In this document: one piece after another, positions 38,459-47,924 of the stretch
Numbering within the stretch: the stretch's first letter is position 1
Layout: every line of letters begins with the position of its first letter
Notes under the pieces: generated by a model
Database searches by the model: none
The model's input: the letters and a program-made list of their open reading frames with translations, nothing else
Told to the model about the DNA's origin: nothing
Assembly: GCA_963757805.1 (NCBI GenBank)
Contig: CAVWSM010000022.1
Span: 1-64,000, forward strand
Source: CAVWSM01 sp963757805
GTDB lineage: Bacteria > Actinomycetota > Actinomycetes > Jiangellales > Jiangellaceae
Direction: 5' to 3'
Length of the DNA: 64,000 nt
Made by a program: the position numbers and the translations under genes

Positions 38459-40176
38459 CGCGCCCCTCCCTTGCCTGCGCGGGCCATTGTTTTGACTGGC
38501 CGACTCGGCGCCTTCTTGCGGCCGACCTTCTCCGGGTTGAGGCCGGACCACGGGTGGCCCTGGCCGAAGAACTTGCGGCGGACGAGCAACGTCACCATCG
38601 GCTTGGTGAACAGGAAGACCACGATGAGGTCGATCACGGTGGTCAGCCCGAGCGTGAAGGCGAAGTTCTGCACGCGGCCGATCGCCATGAAGTAGAGCAC
38701 CCCGGCCGCGAGCAGCGTGACGAAGTCGGCGATCAGGATGGTGCGCTTGGCCCGCGTCCAGCCGAGCTCGACCGCCATCCGGATCGTGCGGCCCTCGCGG
38801 ATCTCGTCACGTACGCGTTCGAAGAACACCACGAACGAGTCGGCGGTGATGCCGATCGCGACGATCACGCCGATGACACCGGCGAGGATCAGCGCGAACC
38901 CGATCGCCTCGCCGAGCAGGACGACCGACCCGTACGTCAGCGCGGCCGCAACCGCGAGGCTCGCGATGCTCACGATGCCGAGCGCCCGATAGAACAGCAG
39001 CGAGTAGAGCACGACCAGCGCAAGACCGATCGCGCCAGCGAGGAGGCCGGCCTGCAGCTGGTCGGAGCCCAGCGTGGCCGACACGGTGGTGACCTCGCTG
39101 GTGGTGAAGGTGAGCGGCAGGGCGCCGTACTTGAGCACGTTGGCGAGATCCTGCGCCTCGCCCTGGCTGAAGTTGCCCTCGATCGTCGCCTCGCCACCTG
39201 GGATGGGGTTGTCGACGGTGGGGGCGCTGACGACGCGGCCGTCGAGGACGATCGCGAAGGAGTTTTGCGGGAAAGCCTGCTGGGACAGCCGCTCGGTGGA
39301 CTGCTCGAACTTGTCGGCGCCCTCGCCGTCGAACTCGAGCGTGACGACCCAGTCGACGCGGCCCTGCGGGATGCCGGCGAAGGCGTCGGTGATGTTGGTG
39401 CCGACGACGTCAGCGCTGTCGAGCAGGTAACGCGTGGTGCCCGTGTCGTCGCAGGTGATCAGCGGCTTGTTGGGGTCGTCGACCGTGCCCGGGGCGAGCT
39501 GCGAGCAGTCGAAGCTTTCGAGCGCGGCGAGCTGCTCCTGTGTCGCCGTCCCGCTGCCGTCACCCTCCGGCTGCACGGCGGTCGGCGCCGGGGTGGGGGC
39601 GTCGGTGGCGCTCGGGCTGGGGCTGGGCGACTCGGTCGGCGCCGGGGTCGACGCGGCAGCGCCGGTCAATGCCTGGCCCGCGACCCGGCCGCTGGGGGCG
39701 ACGGAGGGCGACGGACTCGGGCTCGCCTCGGGCGTGGCCGGCTCGGTTGGGGCCGGTGTGGCGGCGGGGTCGGTCGGCGCCGGCGTGGGCGAGCCGCCCT
39801 GCGCGATCGACAGCACGGGGCGGAAACGCAGCTCGGCCGTCTGGCCGACGAGCTGGATCAGCTCTTCCTCGCCGACGCCAGGGACCTGCACCACGATGTT
39901 GTCCTGGCCCTGGACAGACACCTCGGCCTCGGTGGCGCCCACCGCGTCGACGCGGTTACGGATGATCTCGACGGCCTGATCCATCGACTGCTCGGAGGGC
40001 GTGCCGCCGTCAGTTGTCGAAGCGGTCAGCGTGATGCTGGTGCCGCCCTGCAGGTCGAGCCCGAGGTTGGGCTTCCAGGTGCCGGTGAGCGCCATGATGC
40101 CGTACATCACGACGAGCAGGCCGGCCAGCACGGCCAGCGGCCGCCCGGGCCGGGACACGTTGGGCGTCGTCGCCAC
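38455..40176 (-). CDS. secD: Protein translocase subunit SecD with a Pro/Ser/Thr-rich insert
   Basis: Partner of SecF. 573 residues with first helix at about 13-31, then LGLDLQGGTSITL, the external P1 domain, and five C-terminal helices including IGITADSFVVFFERVRDEIREGR and ELGWTRAKRTILIADFVTLLAA. Between residues about 129 and 205 the P1 domain carries a low-complexity stretch dominated by PTPAPT and SPSPS units, probably exposed outside the membrane. GTG start at 40176. YajC lies upstream, giving the canonical yajC-secD-secF order. Confidence 0.95.
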   Translation of the reverse strand: MATTPNVSRPGRPLAVLAGLLVVMYGIMALTGTWKPNLGLDLQGGTSITLTASTTDGGTPSEQSMDQAVEIIRNRVDAVGATEAEVSVQGQDNIVVQVPGVGEEELIQLVGQTAELRFRPVLSIAQGGSPTPAPTDPAATPAPTEPATPEASPSPSPSVAPSGRVAGQALTGAAASTPAPTESPSPSPSATDAPTPAPTAVQPEGDGSGTATQEQLAALESFDCSQLAPGTVDDPNKPLITCDDTGTTRYLLDSADVVGTNITDAFAGIPQGRVDWVVTLEFDGEGADKFEQSTERLSQQAFPQNSFAIVLDGRVVSAPTVDNPIPGGEATIEGNFSQGEAQDLANVLKYGALPLTFTTSEVTTVSATLGSDQLQAGLLAGAIGLALVVLYSLLFYRALGIVSIASLAVAAALTYGSVVLLGEAIGFALILAGVIGVIVAIGITADSFVVFFERVRDEIREGRTIRMAVELGWTRAKRTILIADFVTLLAAGVLYFMAIGRVQNFAFTLGLTTVIDLIVVFLFTKPMVTLLVRRKFFGQGHPWSGLNPEKVGRKKAPSRPVKTMARAGKGGAR

Positions 40177-40230
40177 TAGTAGTTCTCCTTGTTACGTCCG
40201 CAGCAGCGTGCGCGTGGCGCTCTGCGTGAC

Positions 40231-40545
40231 CTAGGCCTGACCATTGGCGTCGATGTCGGGCTCGGCAGTCGGCGCAGCGGGCGCCTTCGGCTCGATGATG
40301 CGGACAATCGCTTGCTTCGCGTAGCGGGCTTCCACGCCCGGGGCGATCTCCAGGACGACTGCGTCGTCCTCGACTGCTCGCACGGTGGCGTAGAGACCGG
40401 CGCTGGTCAGGACCTGGACGCCTGGCGTGATCGCCTGCTGCACGTTCATGACCTCTCGCTGCCGGTTGCGCGCCGGGCGGAGGATCAGGAACCAGAAGAA
40501 GACGACGATGAGCAGGAGTGGGAGCAGTCCGGCCAACTGATCCAT
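40231..40545 (-). CDS. yajC: Preprotein translocase subunit YajC
   Basis: Small single-helix component of the SecDF-YajC complex. 104 residues: one N-terminal helix (LAGLLPLLLIVVFFWFLIL, about 4-22), then the conserved RPARNRQREVMNVQQAITPG block and a small soluble domain (VLTSAGLYATVRAVEDDAVVLEIAPGVEARY). The ATG at 40545 follows GGGACC and a weak purine site. It begins the leftward run to relA; ruvB lies 104 nt upstream in the same direction. Confidence 0.94.
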   Translation of the reverse strand: MDQLAGLLPLLLIVVFFWFLILRPARNRQREVMNVQQAITPGVQVLTSAGLYATVRAVEDDAVVLEIAPGVEARYAKQAIVRIIEPKAPAAPTAEPDIDANGQA

Positions 40546-40649
40546 GGGGAAGGTTGGTCCCTTCGAGTTAGCAGCAAAGTCGGTCGCCGATCGTGGCGTA
40601 CTGACCGGCAGAGTCTAGACCGCAATCCTGAGTAAACCTGACGCCGAGG

Positions 40650-41787
40650 TCAGCGAACCGTGACGTCGGCCACTTCGGACCCCTGCGCCGAGGCACCTAG
40701 GTCGGGCGAATGCCCGTCGTCGCTGTCCATGTCCGTGCCGGAAAACAGGTCGGGAACGTCAGCAAAGGCGGCCCCGGCAGGGACGGCCAGACCCAGGTGT
40801 CGCCAGGCCGCCGGGGTGGCGACCCGACCGCGAGGAGTGCGGGCCAGCAGCCCTTCCCGGACGAGGAACGGCTCGGCCACCTCCTCGACAGTCTCGCGCT
40901 CCTCACCGACCGCAACGGCGATCGTCGACACACCAACCGGGCCGCCACCGAACCGGCGGCAGAGCGCGTCGAGCACGGCCCGGTCGAGCCGGTCGAGGCC
41001 CGAGCTGGTCGACCTCGTAGAGCTCGAGAGCGGCCCTCGCCGCCCCAACGTCGACGCTGCCGCTGCCGCGGACCTGGGCGAAGTCGCGCACGCGGCGCAG
41101 CAGGCGGTTGGCGATGCGCGGGGTGCCACGGGAACGTCCCGCGATCTCAGCGGCGCCCGCGCCGTCGAGGGCAACGCCGAGCAGCTCGGAGGAACGAGCC
41201 AGCACTCGCTCGAGCTCGCCCGGTGCGTAGAAGTCCATGTGCGCGGTGAAGCCGAATCGGTCACGCAGCGGGCCGGGCAGCAGCCCGGCGCGGGTCGTGG
41301 CGCCAACCAGCGTGAACGGCGGGATCTCCAACGGGATGGCCGTCGCACCGGGGCCCTTGCCGACGATGACGTCGACGCGGAAGTCCTCCATCGCCATGTA
41401 GAGCATCTCCTCAGCCGGCCGCGACATGCGGTGGATCTCGTCGAGGAAGAGCACGTCGCCCTCGGTGAGCCCGGACAGGATCGCGGCCAGGTCGCCCGCG
41501 TGCTGGATGGCCGGTCCGCTGGTGATGCGCAGCGGAACCTGCATCTCGGCGGCGATGATCATGGCGAGCGTGGTCTTGCCGAGGCCGGGCGGGCCGGAGA
41601 GCAGGACGTGATCAGGAGTACGCCCGCGCAGCCGGGCCGCCTCGAGCACCAGCGAAAGCTGCGCGCGCACCCGCTCCTGTCCGATGAACTCGTCGAGGCG
41701 ACGTGGACGCAGCGCACCCTCAAGCGCCCGATCCTCGCCCTGCGCCTCGGCTGTCACGAGGGCGCGGCCGTCGTCGCGTGGGCTCAT
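40650..41787 (-). CDS. ruvB: Holliday junction helicase RuvB, one single-base break
   Basis: AAA+ motor of branch migration with RuvA and RuvC. Walker A HVLLSGPPGLGKTTLA, Walker B VLFLDEIHRMSR, sensor 1 LVGATTRAGLL and arginine finger region GPLRDRFGF are intact. The frame breaks near 41003, after ALELYEVDQLG; dropping one base restores LDRLDRAVLDALCRRFGGGPVGVSTIA and the winged-helix C-terminus. Corrected 378 residues, with a longer acidic tail than E. coli RuvB. ATG at 41787 overlaps the ruvA stop by 4 nt. Confidence 0.94.
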
Positions 41788-42404
41788 GCTCCGGCCCGGT
41801 TGAGGCTGCGCAATGCCTCCTTGAGCAGCAGCCCGACGTCGGGACCGGACGCATCGTCGGCGAACGGCGTGACGGCCGCGACTGCGTCGTCGGCCTCTCG
41901 GATCGACCAGCCAAGCCCGAGCAGGGCAGCGTGCACTTGGGACTGCCACCCGTTGCCGACCGGACTCCCCACGCCATGTCCGTCGAACGAGCCGGAGCCG
42001 ACCGGCCCGCCAAGCCGGTCCTTGAGCTCGAGGACGATGCGCTGGGCACCCTTGCGCCCGATGCCGGGCACCTGCGTCAGCAGCGTCAGGTTGCCTTCGA
42101 CGACCGCACGTCTCAGGGTGTCGGGCCGGTGCACGGCGAGCATCGCCAGCGCGAGCCGCGGGCCGACACCGCTCGCCGTCTGCACGATCGCGAACACCTC
42201 GCGCTCGTCCTCGTCGGCGAAGCCGTACAAGGTCATGGAGTCTTCACGCACCACCAGGGCCGTGGGAACCCGTGCCGGCTGGCCAACTCGCAGCCCGGCG
42301 AGGGTCGCCGGTGCGCAGCGCAGCTCGTAGCCGACCCCGCCAACCTCGACGACCGCCTCGTCTGGGCCGAGGTCGGCGACGGTGCCACGGACGAACGCAA
42401 TCAT
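41784..42404 (-). CDS. ruvA: Holliday junction DNA helicase subunit RuvA
   Basis: Tetrameric junction-binding protein that loads RuvB. The ATG at 42404 overlaps ruvC as ATGA; upstream frame is ruvC antisense. 206 residues: OB-fold (MIAFVRGTVADLGPDEAVVEVGGVGYEL), two helix-hairpin-helix motifs (ASGVGPRLALAML, VPGIGRKGAQRIVLEL) and the C-terminal RuvB-binding three-helix domain (HAALLGLGWSIREADDAV). Confidence 0.95.
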   Translation of the reverse strand: MIAFVRGTVADLGPDEAVVEVGGVGYELRCAPATLAGLRVGQPARVPTALVVREDSMTLYGFADEDEREVFAIVQTASGVGPRLALAMLAVHRPDTLRRAVVEGNLTLLTQVPGIGRKGAQRIVLELKDRLGGPVGSGSFDGHGVGSPVGNGWQSQVHAALLGLGWSIREADDAVAAVTPFADDASGPDVGLLLKEALRSLNRAGA

Positions 42405-42922
42405 CTGCGACCTCCTGCGGCGGCGACCGCCGCCTCGATGCGGGACAGGGCAGCGCCACGCCACACATGGCAGATCGCCAGTGCCAGCGCGTCGGTGGCA
42501 TCGGCGGGACGCGGCGGCGAGTCGAGCCGCAGCAGCCGGGTCACCATCGCGGCAACCTGTGCTTTGTCGGCGCGGCCGTTGCCCGTCACGGCGGCCTTGA
42601 CCTCGCTGGGGGTGTGCAGTGCGACAGGCAGCTCGCGCCGGGTGGCCGCGAGCACAGCGATCGCGCTCGCCTGGGCCGTCCCCATCACGGTGCGGACGTT
42701 GTGCTGCGCGAAGACCCGCTCGACCGCGACGACGTCGGGCTCGTGCGCGTCGAGCCAGCTGTCGACTGCGTCGGCGATCAACCGCAACCGCTCGCCGAGC
42801 AACGAGTCGGCAGACGTCCGCTGCACGCCAACTGCGCAGAGCGTCGGTGGGCGCCCCGGCGCACCCTCGACGACCCCGAAACCGCAGCGCGTCAGCCCCG
42901 GATCGATACCGAGCACACGCAC
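42401..42922 (-). CDS. ruvC: Crossover junction endodeoxyribonuclease RuvC
   Basis: Resolves Holliday junctions by paired nicks. The GTG at 42922 gives VRVLGIDPGLTRCGFGVVE at the N-terminus with catalytic Asp7; the acidic VAVERVF, the TPSEVKAAVTGNGRADKAQVAAMV block and DATDALALAICH complete the catalytic set. 173 residues. The frame is open far upstream over yebC antisense and that extension is rejected. It sits 104 nt downstream of yebC and leads the ruvCAB set, each with a 4-nt overlap. Confidence 0.94.
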   Translation of the reverse strand: MRVLGIDPGLTRCGFGVVEGAPGRPPTLCAVGVQRTSADSLLGERLRLIADAVDSWLDAHEPDVVAVERVFAQHNVRTVMGTAQASAIAVLAATRRELPVALHTPSEVKAAVTGNGRADKAQVAAMVTRLLRLDSPPRPADATDALALAICHVWRGAALSRIEAAVAAAGGRR

Positions 42923-43026
42923 GCCCGAGCCCCTTCCGCCGAACACTTGTTCGTTGCGGACGACGCTAGCCGACCGTCCGGACGAAACCGGCGATGACGC
43001 GCCGGAGGTAGGGCTGGCGGGCGCGG

Positions 43027-43791
43027 CTAGCCGACCGCCTCCATGATCTCGTCGCTCACGTCGTAATTGGCGTAGACGTTCTGCACGTCGTCGCTGTCCT
43101 CGAGCGCCTCGATGAGCCGGAAGATCTTCCGCGCGCCGTCCTCGTCGAGCGGGACCGACACCGAGGGCAGGAACGACGACTCGGCCGACTCGTAGTCGAG
43201 GCCGGCCTCTTGCACCGCGCTGCGCACCGCGACCAGGTCGGTTGCCTCGCTCACGACCTCGAACGTCTCGCCGTCGTCGTTGACTTCCTCGGCGCCGGCG
43301 TCGAGCACGACCTCCAGGAGCTCGTCCTCCGTCAGATCCGCGCGGCCCTCTTGCGCCTTGGGCACGATGACGAGGCCCTTGCGATTGAACAGGTAGGCAA
43401 CCGAGCCCGGGTCGGCCATCGAGCCGCCGTTGCGGGTCATTGCCACGCGCACGTCCGACGCCGCCCGGTTGCGGTTGTCGGTCAGGCACTCGATGAGCAC
43501 GGCCACGCCGTTCGGCCCGTACCCCTCGTACATGATCGTCTGGTACTCCGCACCGCCGGCCTCGGCACCTGAACCGCGCTTGACCGCACGGTCGATGTTG
43601 TCGTTGGGGACGGACGACCTCTTCGCCTTCTGGATCGCGTCGTAGAGCGTCGGGTTGCCAGCCGGGTCGCCGCCGCCCGTGCGGGCCGCGACCTCGATGT
43701 TCTTGATCAGCTTGGCGAAGAGCTTGCCGCGCCGTGCGTCGACGACGGCCTTCTTGTGCTTTGTCGTCGCCCACTTGGAGTGGCCGGACAC
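43027..43791 (-). CDS. yebC: YebC/PmpR-family DNA-binding regulator
   Basis: Cytoplasmic protein of the YebC/TACO1 family; members act as transcription regulators and recent work links others to relief of ribosome stalling. 254 residues with MSGHSKWATTKHKKAVVDARRGKLFAKLIKNIEVAAR at the N-terminus, IDRAVKRGSG and GYGPNGVAVLIE blocks typical of the family. The start is a GTG at 43791. Located between pdxT and ruvC as in most actinobacteria. Confidence 0.95.
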   Translation of the reverse strand: MSGHSKWATTKHKKAVVDARRGKLFAKLIKNIEVAARTGGGDPAGNPTLYDAIQKAKRSSVPNDNIDRAVKRGSGAEAGGAEYQTIMYEGYGPNGVAVLIECLTDNRNRAASDVRVAMTRNGGSMADPGSVAYLFNRKGLVIVPKAQEGRADLTEDELLEVVLDAGAEEVNDDGETFEVVSEATDLVAVRSAVQEAGLDYESAESSFLPSVSVPLDEDGARKIFRLIEALEDSDDVQNVYANYDVSDEIMEAVG

Positions 43792-43839
43792 CTCAGGTCT
43801 CCTTCGGTCAGTGGCACGGAGGTACAGAGAGCGCGGCCG

Positions 43840-44454
43840 TCACGCTGCCAGCGTCTCGCGCACCGAGTCGAGGAACAGCCCGTGCACTCGCCGGTCGCCC
43901 GTCAGCTCCGGGTGGAACGAGGTTGCGAGCAGCGGGCCCTGCCGGACGGCGACGATCCTACCGACGGCCGGCCCGGAGGCGACCCGGGCGAGCACCTCGA
44001 CGTCGGGACCGACCGCTTCGACCCAGGGCGCACGGATGAACACGGCATGCAGCGTTGGCCCGTCGCCGAGCGCCGGAAAATCAAGCTCCGCCTCGAACGA
44101 GTCGACCTGCCGCCCGAACGCGTTGCGCCGCACGGTCATGTCCAGCCCGCCGATTGTCTGCTGGCCTTCGGCGCCGCCCACGAGCCGGTCGGCCAGCATG
44201 ATCATGCCGGCGCACGAGCCGTAAGCAGGCATCCCGGCACGAACCCGCTCCTGGAGCGGCTCCAGCACGCCGAGCCGCGTCGCGAGCCGCCACATCGCGG
44301 TCGACTCGCCGCCCGGAATGACCAGCGCGTCCACCCGCGACAGATCGGCTTCGGTGCGTACGACTGCCGCGCGCGCCCCCACGGCCTGCAGAGCGGCCAG
44401 GTGTTCACGGAAGTCGCCCTGCAGGGCCAGCACGCCGATGATCGGGTCGCTCAC
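43840..44454 (-). CDS. pdxT: Pyridoxal 5'-phosphate synthase glutaminase subunit PdxT
   Basis: Supplies ammonia from glutamine to PdxS for vitamin B6 synthesis. 204 residues. GVLALQGDFREHLAALQAVG at the N-terminus, LVIPGGESTAMW, the nucleophile Cys in YGSCAGMIML and the His-Glu pair in ATSFHPELTGDRRVH are all present. GTG at 44454. Unusually it does not touch pdxS: the divergent ltrA gene lies in between, although all relatives place them close together. Confidence 0.95.
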   Translation of the reverse strand: MSDPIIGVLALQGDFREHLAALQAVGARAAVVRTEADLSRVDALVIPGGESTAMWRLATRLGVLEPLQERVRAGMPAYGSCAGMIMLADRLVGGAEGQQTIGGLDMTVRRNAFGRQVDSFEAELDFPALGDGPTLHAVFIRAPWVEAVGPDVEVLARVASGPAVGRIVAVRQGPLLATSFHPELTGDRRVHGLFLDSVRETLAA

Positions 44455-44559
44455 GCAAGATCCTTGTCGGTCCGGGATGTCTTCCTAGTTTACGGAAGTT
44501 GCCTATCGTGACGTGCGTCACATCATTGCGAGCACGTACGACCGCAAGGAGCTAGGACT

Positions 44560-45795
44560 TTGACCCATCCGTCCGCAGACGGTGTCGACACCCAGCAGGC
44601 TCGGCGGCACCGGCTTGCCGCCTCGGGCGAGACACACCGCGTCACCCCCGCTGAGCTGTTCTTCGACCTCGTCTTCGTCTACGCCATCACCCAGGTCACC
44701 GCGTTGCTCGCGGACGAGCCCACCGTGTTGGGTCTGGCGCAGGGGCTCGTTCTGCTTTACCTGCTCTGGTGGGTGTGGTGCTGCTTTGCGTGGCTCGGCA
44801 ACGTCGTACGCGCAGACACCGGCGTCCTGCGGCTGATCCTGCTCGCGGTCATGGCGTTGATGCTGGTGACCGCGGTGACGGTGCCGGAGGCCTACGACGA
44901 CTTGCCCGGCGGGTTGTACGGGCCGGTGGTGCTCGTCACCGCCTACACCATCATTCGCATCCTGCACCTGACGATCTATTGGCTCTCCGACCCGCACAAC
45001 CGTGACCTGCACCGGGTGCTGCTGAAGACGTCGGCCTCGCTCGTGCCGTCCATTGTTCTGCTGTACGTAGGCGCCGGGCTCGACGGGGTGGCGCAGGTCA
45101 TCGTCTGGGCGGTGGCGCTGATCGCCGATGGCATCGGCATCTATCTCACGGGCGCCGAGGGTTGGCGCATCGCGTCCCCCGCGCACTGGGCGGAGCGGCA
45201 CGGCCTCATCGTGATCATCGCGCTCGGCGAGTCGATCGTCGCGATCGGCGTCGGGGTGGCCGGCCGGCCCGTCTCGACCCCGCTGCTCGCCGGCATCGTG
45301 CTCGGCCTCGGGGTGTCGGCCGCTCTGTGGTGGCTCTACTTCGACTGGTTGCAGGAGCGCGCCGAACACGCGCTGGCGACGCTGCAGGGCAATGCGCGTA
45401 CGGCCATGGGCCGCGACGCTTACACCTACCTGCACATCCCACTCATTGCCGGGATCGTGCTGACGGCGCTCGGGCTCAAGAAGGTCCTGGAGTACGTCAG
45501 CGACACCAGCCACCACGAGCTCACCGATGCCCTGACCGGCGTTCCCGCGTGGGCGCTCTCCGGCGGGCCGGGGCTCTACCTGCTCGGGACGGCGGCCTTC
45601 GCCTGGCGCACCACCCGCGACCTGCGGGTCGACAGGGTCGTCGGCGGGATCGTGCTGCTTCTCGCGGGCCCGTTGGTCGAGCAGGTTCCCGCGCTCACGG
45701 CGCTGGCCGGGGTCGCGGTCGTGCTCGCCGGACTTGTGGCGTGGGAGGCCGTCATGCGTCGGCCCGCGCTGGACACCCAGCCCACGGCAAAGTGA
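44560..45795 (+). CDS. ltrA: Low temperature requirement A (LtrA) family membrane protein
   Basis: 411-residue polytopic membrane protein with about ten to eleven predicted helices. Family hallmarks: ELFFDLVFVYAITQVTALL near the N-terminus, a WWVWCCFAWLGNVV segment, HGLIVIIALGESIVAIGVG with a buried Glu in a helix, and HIPLIAGIVLTALGLKKVLEY. The name comes from a Listeria cold-growth mutant; the molecular function is unknown. The start is TTG at 44560, 8 nt after AAGGAGC. It is inserted between pdxT and pdxS on the opposite strand. Its stop codon is the first base of a 48-bp palindrome. Confidence 0.88.
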   Translation: MTHPSADGVDTQQARRHRLAASGETHRVTPAELFFDLVFVYAITQVTALLADEPTVLGLAQGLVLLYLLWWVWCCFAWLGNVVRADTGVLRLILLAVMALMLVTAVTVPEAYDDLPGGLYGPVVLVTAYTIIRILHLTIYWLSDPHNRDLHRVLLKTSASLVPSIVLLYVGAGLDGVAQVIVWAVALIADGIGIYLTGAEGWRIASPAHWAERHGLIVIIALGESIVAIGVGVAGRPVSTPLLAGIVLGLGVSAALWWLYFDWLQERAEHALATLQGNARTAMGRDAYTYLHIPLIAGIVLTALGLKKVLEYVSDTSHHELTDALTGVPAWALSGGPGLYLLGTAAFAWRTTRDLRVDRVVGGIVLLLAGPLVEQVPALTALAGVAVVLAGLVAWEAVMRRPALDTQPTAK

Positions 45796-45840
45796 AGCGC
45801 TGTGTACGACACGCCGCGGCGTGTCGTACACAGCGCTTCA
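45793..45840. terminator. 48-bp perfect palindrome, two-way terminator between ltrA and pdxS
   Basis: Each 24-base half (45793-45816 and 45817-45840) is the exact complement of the other with no loop gap, from TGAAGCGC to GCGCTTCA. The first three bases are the ltrA stop codon. The right end is 16 nt from the pdxS stop. There is no T tract. Position and strength suggest a bidirectional I-shaped terminator. Confidence 0.85.
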
Positions 45841-45856
45841 GTTCTGGGAAATGGAA

Positions 45857-46774
<918 letters not shown>

Positions 46775-46856
46775 GAGGAAGGGCCTTTCCAGCGGGCTTG
46801 CGGTCGCTATCTATCGTACGGCGCCGCGGCGAATGCCCCGACCGCGTTAATGGCCG

Positions 46857-47396
46857 TCAGGCGGCCAGGCCGCGCGGCAACGTGTCGTCGAACTCCGCGG
46901 TGTCGGGCCATTGCGCGCGGCCGGCCAGGCGCAGCCAGCGCACGACCGGCTTGCGGCGCAGCCGACGCGTCTGTCGTACGGCGTCGTTGTGAAAACGCCT
47001 TGCCAGCTGGACCCGTCGGCACGCAGAGGTCAGCTCGTCGACGAGCACTTTGGCTTGTGGATCGGCTCGGAGCGTAGCGACGTGGTCGGGCTCGTCGAAG
47101 GCCGCGCCCAGGGCCTGCGTCAGATCGCTCTCCGCCGCCTCCCACGTGTAGTCGGCAGACTCGTCGACGGTCGTCCGCGCCCGGTGGGCGGCGTCGGCGA
47201 TGACGACCGCGGATGCGGGATCGAGCAGGCCACTCGTCGCCGTCTCCAGCGCGACCGCCGACCGGCGGGCGAGCTGCGCCTCGAGGGCGGCCCGCGACGC
47301 CTCGAGCCGCGTGTGCATCCGGTCGACTCGTCCGGCGTTCCAGGACAGCAGCACGCCAAGCACGGCCAGCACGACCGGGACGATCACCCACTCCAC
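46857..47396 (-). CDS. LemA-like membrane-anchored protein
   Basis: 179 residues. One N-terminal helix (VIVPVVLAVLGVLLSWNAG, about 4-22), then a helical soluble domain with DRMHTRLEASRAALEAQLARR, and near the C-terminus RRFHNDAVRQTRRLRRKPVVRW, which resembles the RFYNDAV motif of LemA proteins. The role is unknown. The gene precedes pdxS in the same direction, a common actinobacterial arrangement. LemA membership is inferred from the motif and layout only. Confidence 0.7.
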   Translation of the reverse strand: MEWVIVPVVLAVLGVLLSWNAGRVDRMHTRLEASRAALEAQLARRSAVALETATSGLLDPASAVVIADAAHRARTTVDESADYTWEAAESDLTQALGAAFDEPDHVATLRADPQAKVLVDELTSACRRVQLARRFHNDAVRQTRRLRRKPVVRWLRLAGRAQWPDTAEFDDTLPRGLAA

Positions 47397-47514
47397 GCCG
47401 GGTCACGCTAGCCGGTCCGCGCAGGGGGTGGCGCTGCGGCGGCGTTTCCACCCTGGATAACAAGTTGACCTCAGCGGAACGCCCCCTGAAACGAGATCCC
47501 CTCCACGATCCCCC

Positions 47515-47566
47515 TTGACAGCGCCCCAGCGGTAAGCGCAAACTTACCGTTCGTGAGAACTTACCG
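47515..47566 (+). promoter_or_regulatory. Promoter and operator of the ArsR operon
   Basis: TTGACA (47515-47520) is a good -35 box. CGGTAAG (47530-47536) and CTTACCG (47543-47549) form a perfect 7-bp inverted repeat with a 6-nt spacer, and a third CTTACCG half-site follows at 47560-47566 inside the gene. The GTG at 47553 is close enough to the promoter for a leaderless transcript. Autorepression by the ArsR protein is the likely purpose. Confidence 0.6.
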
Positions 47567-47924
47567 AGGCGAGCGCCAGCTCGACGCTCTCGGCGACGCC
47601 AGCCGGCGTGCGATCGTCGCGCTGCTGGCTGACGGACCGACGTCGGTGGGCCAGCTCGCCTCCCAACTCCCCATCAGCCGCCCGGCCGTTTCCCAGCACC
47701 TGCGAGTGCTGAAGGACGCCGGCCTCGTGCGCGACCGCGCCGTGGGCACTCGACGGCTGTACGACCTTGACACGAGGGGGCCTGCCGACGTGAGGGCCTA
47801 CCTGGACCACTACTGGAGCAGCACGCTCGCCGCGTTTGCGGAGGCCGTCGCCGAGGACGCGCTCCGACGCAACTCCGCACCATCCGCCGAAGGCGACACA
47901 CCCAGCCGAGAGGACCCGCAATGA
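47553..47924 (+). CDS. ArsR/SmtB-family winged-helix regulator
   Basis: 123 residues with a single winged-helix domain: QLDALGDASRRAIVALLADGPTSVGQLA, then the recognition helix ISRPAVSQHLRVLKDAGLVRD and the wing VGTRRLYDLD. No cysteine pair of a metal site is present, so it is the non-metal type commonly paired with SRPBCC proteins. The start GTG at 47553 has no ribosome binding site and follows the promoter closely. It overlaps the SRPBCC gene by 4 nt. Confidence 0.88.
   Translation: MRTYRGERQLDALGDASRRAIVALLADGPTSVGQLASQLPISRPAVSQHLRVLKDAGLVRDRAVGTRRLYDLDTRGPADVRAYLDHYWSSTLAAFAEAVAEDALRRNSAPSAEGDTPSREDPQ

Noticed and set aside
42923..43774. A long N-terminal extension of ruvC
   Set aside because: It is antisense/out-of-frame yebC sequence. 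The GTG at 42922 gives the family N-terminus with the catalytic Asp.
44518..45831. A 437-codon minus-strand frame opposite ltrA
   Set aside because: It is rich in Arg, Gln and Asp, matches nothing and mirrors the ltrA codons. The ltrA frame has helices and family motifs.
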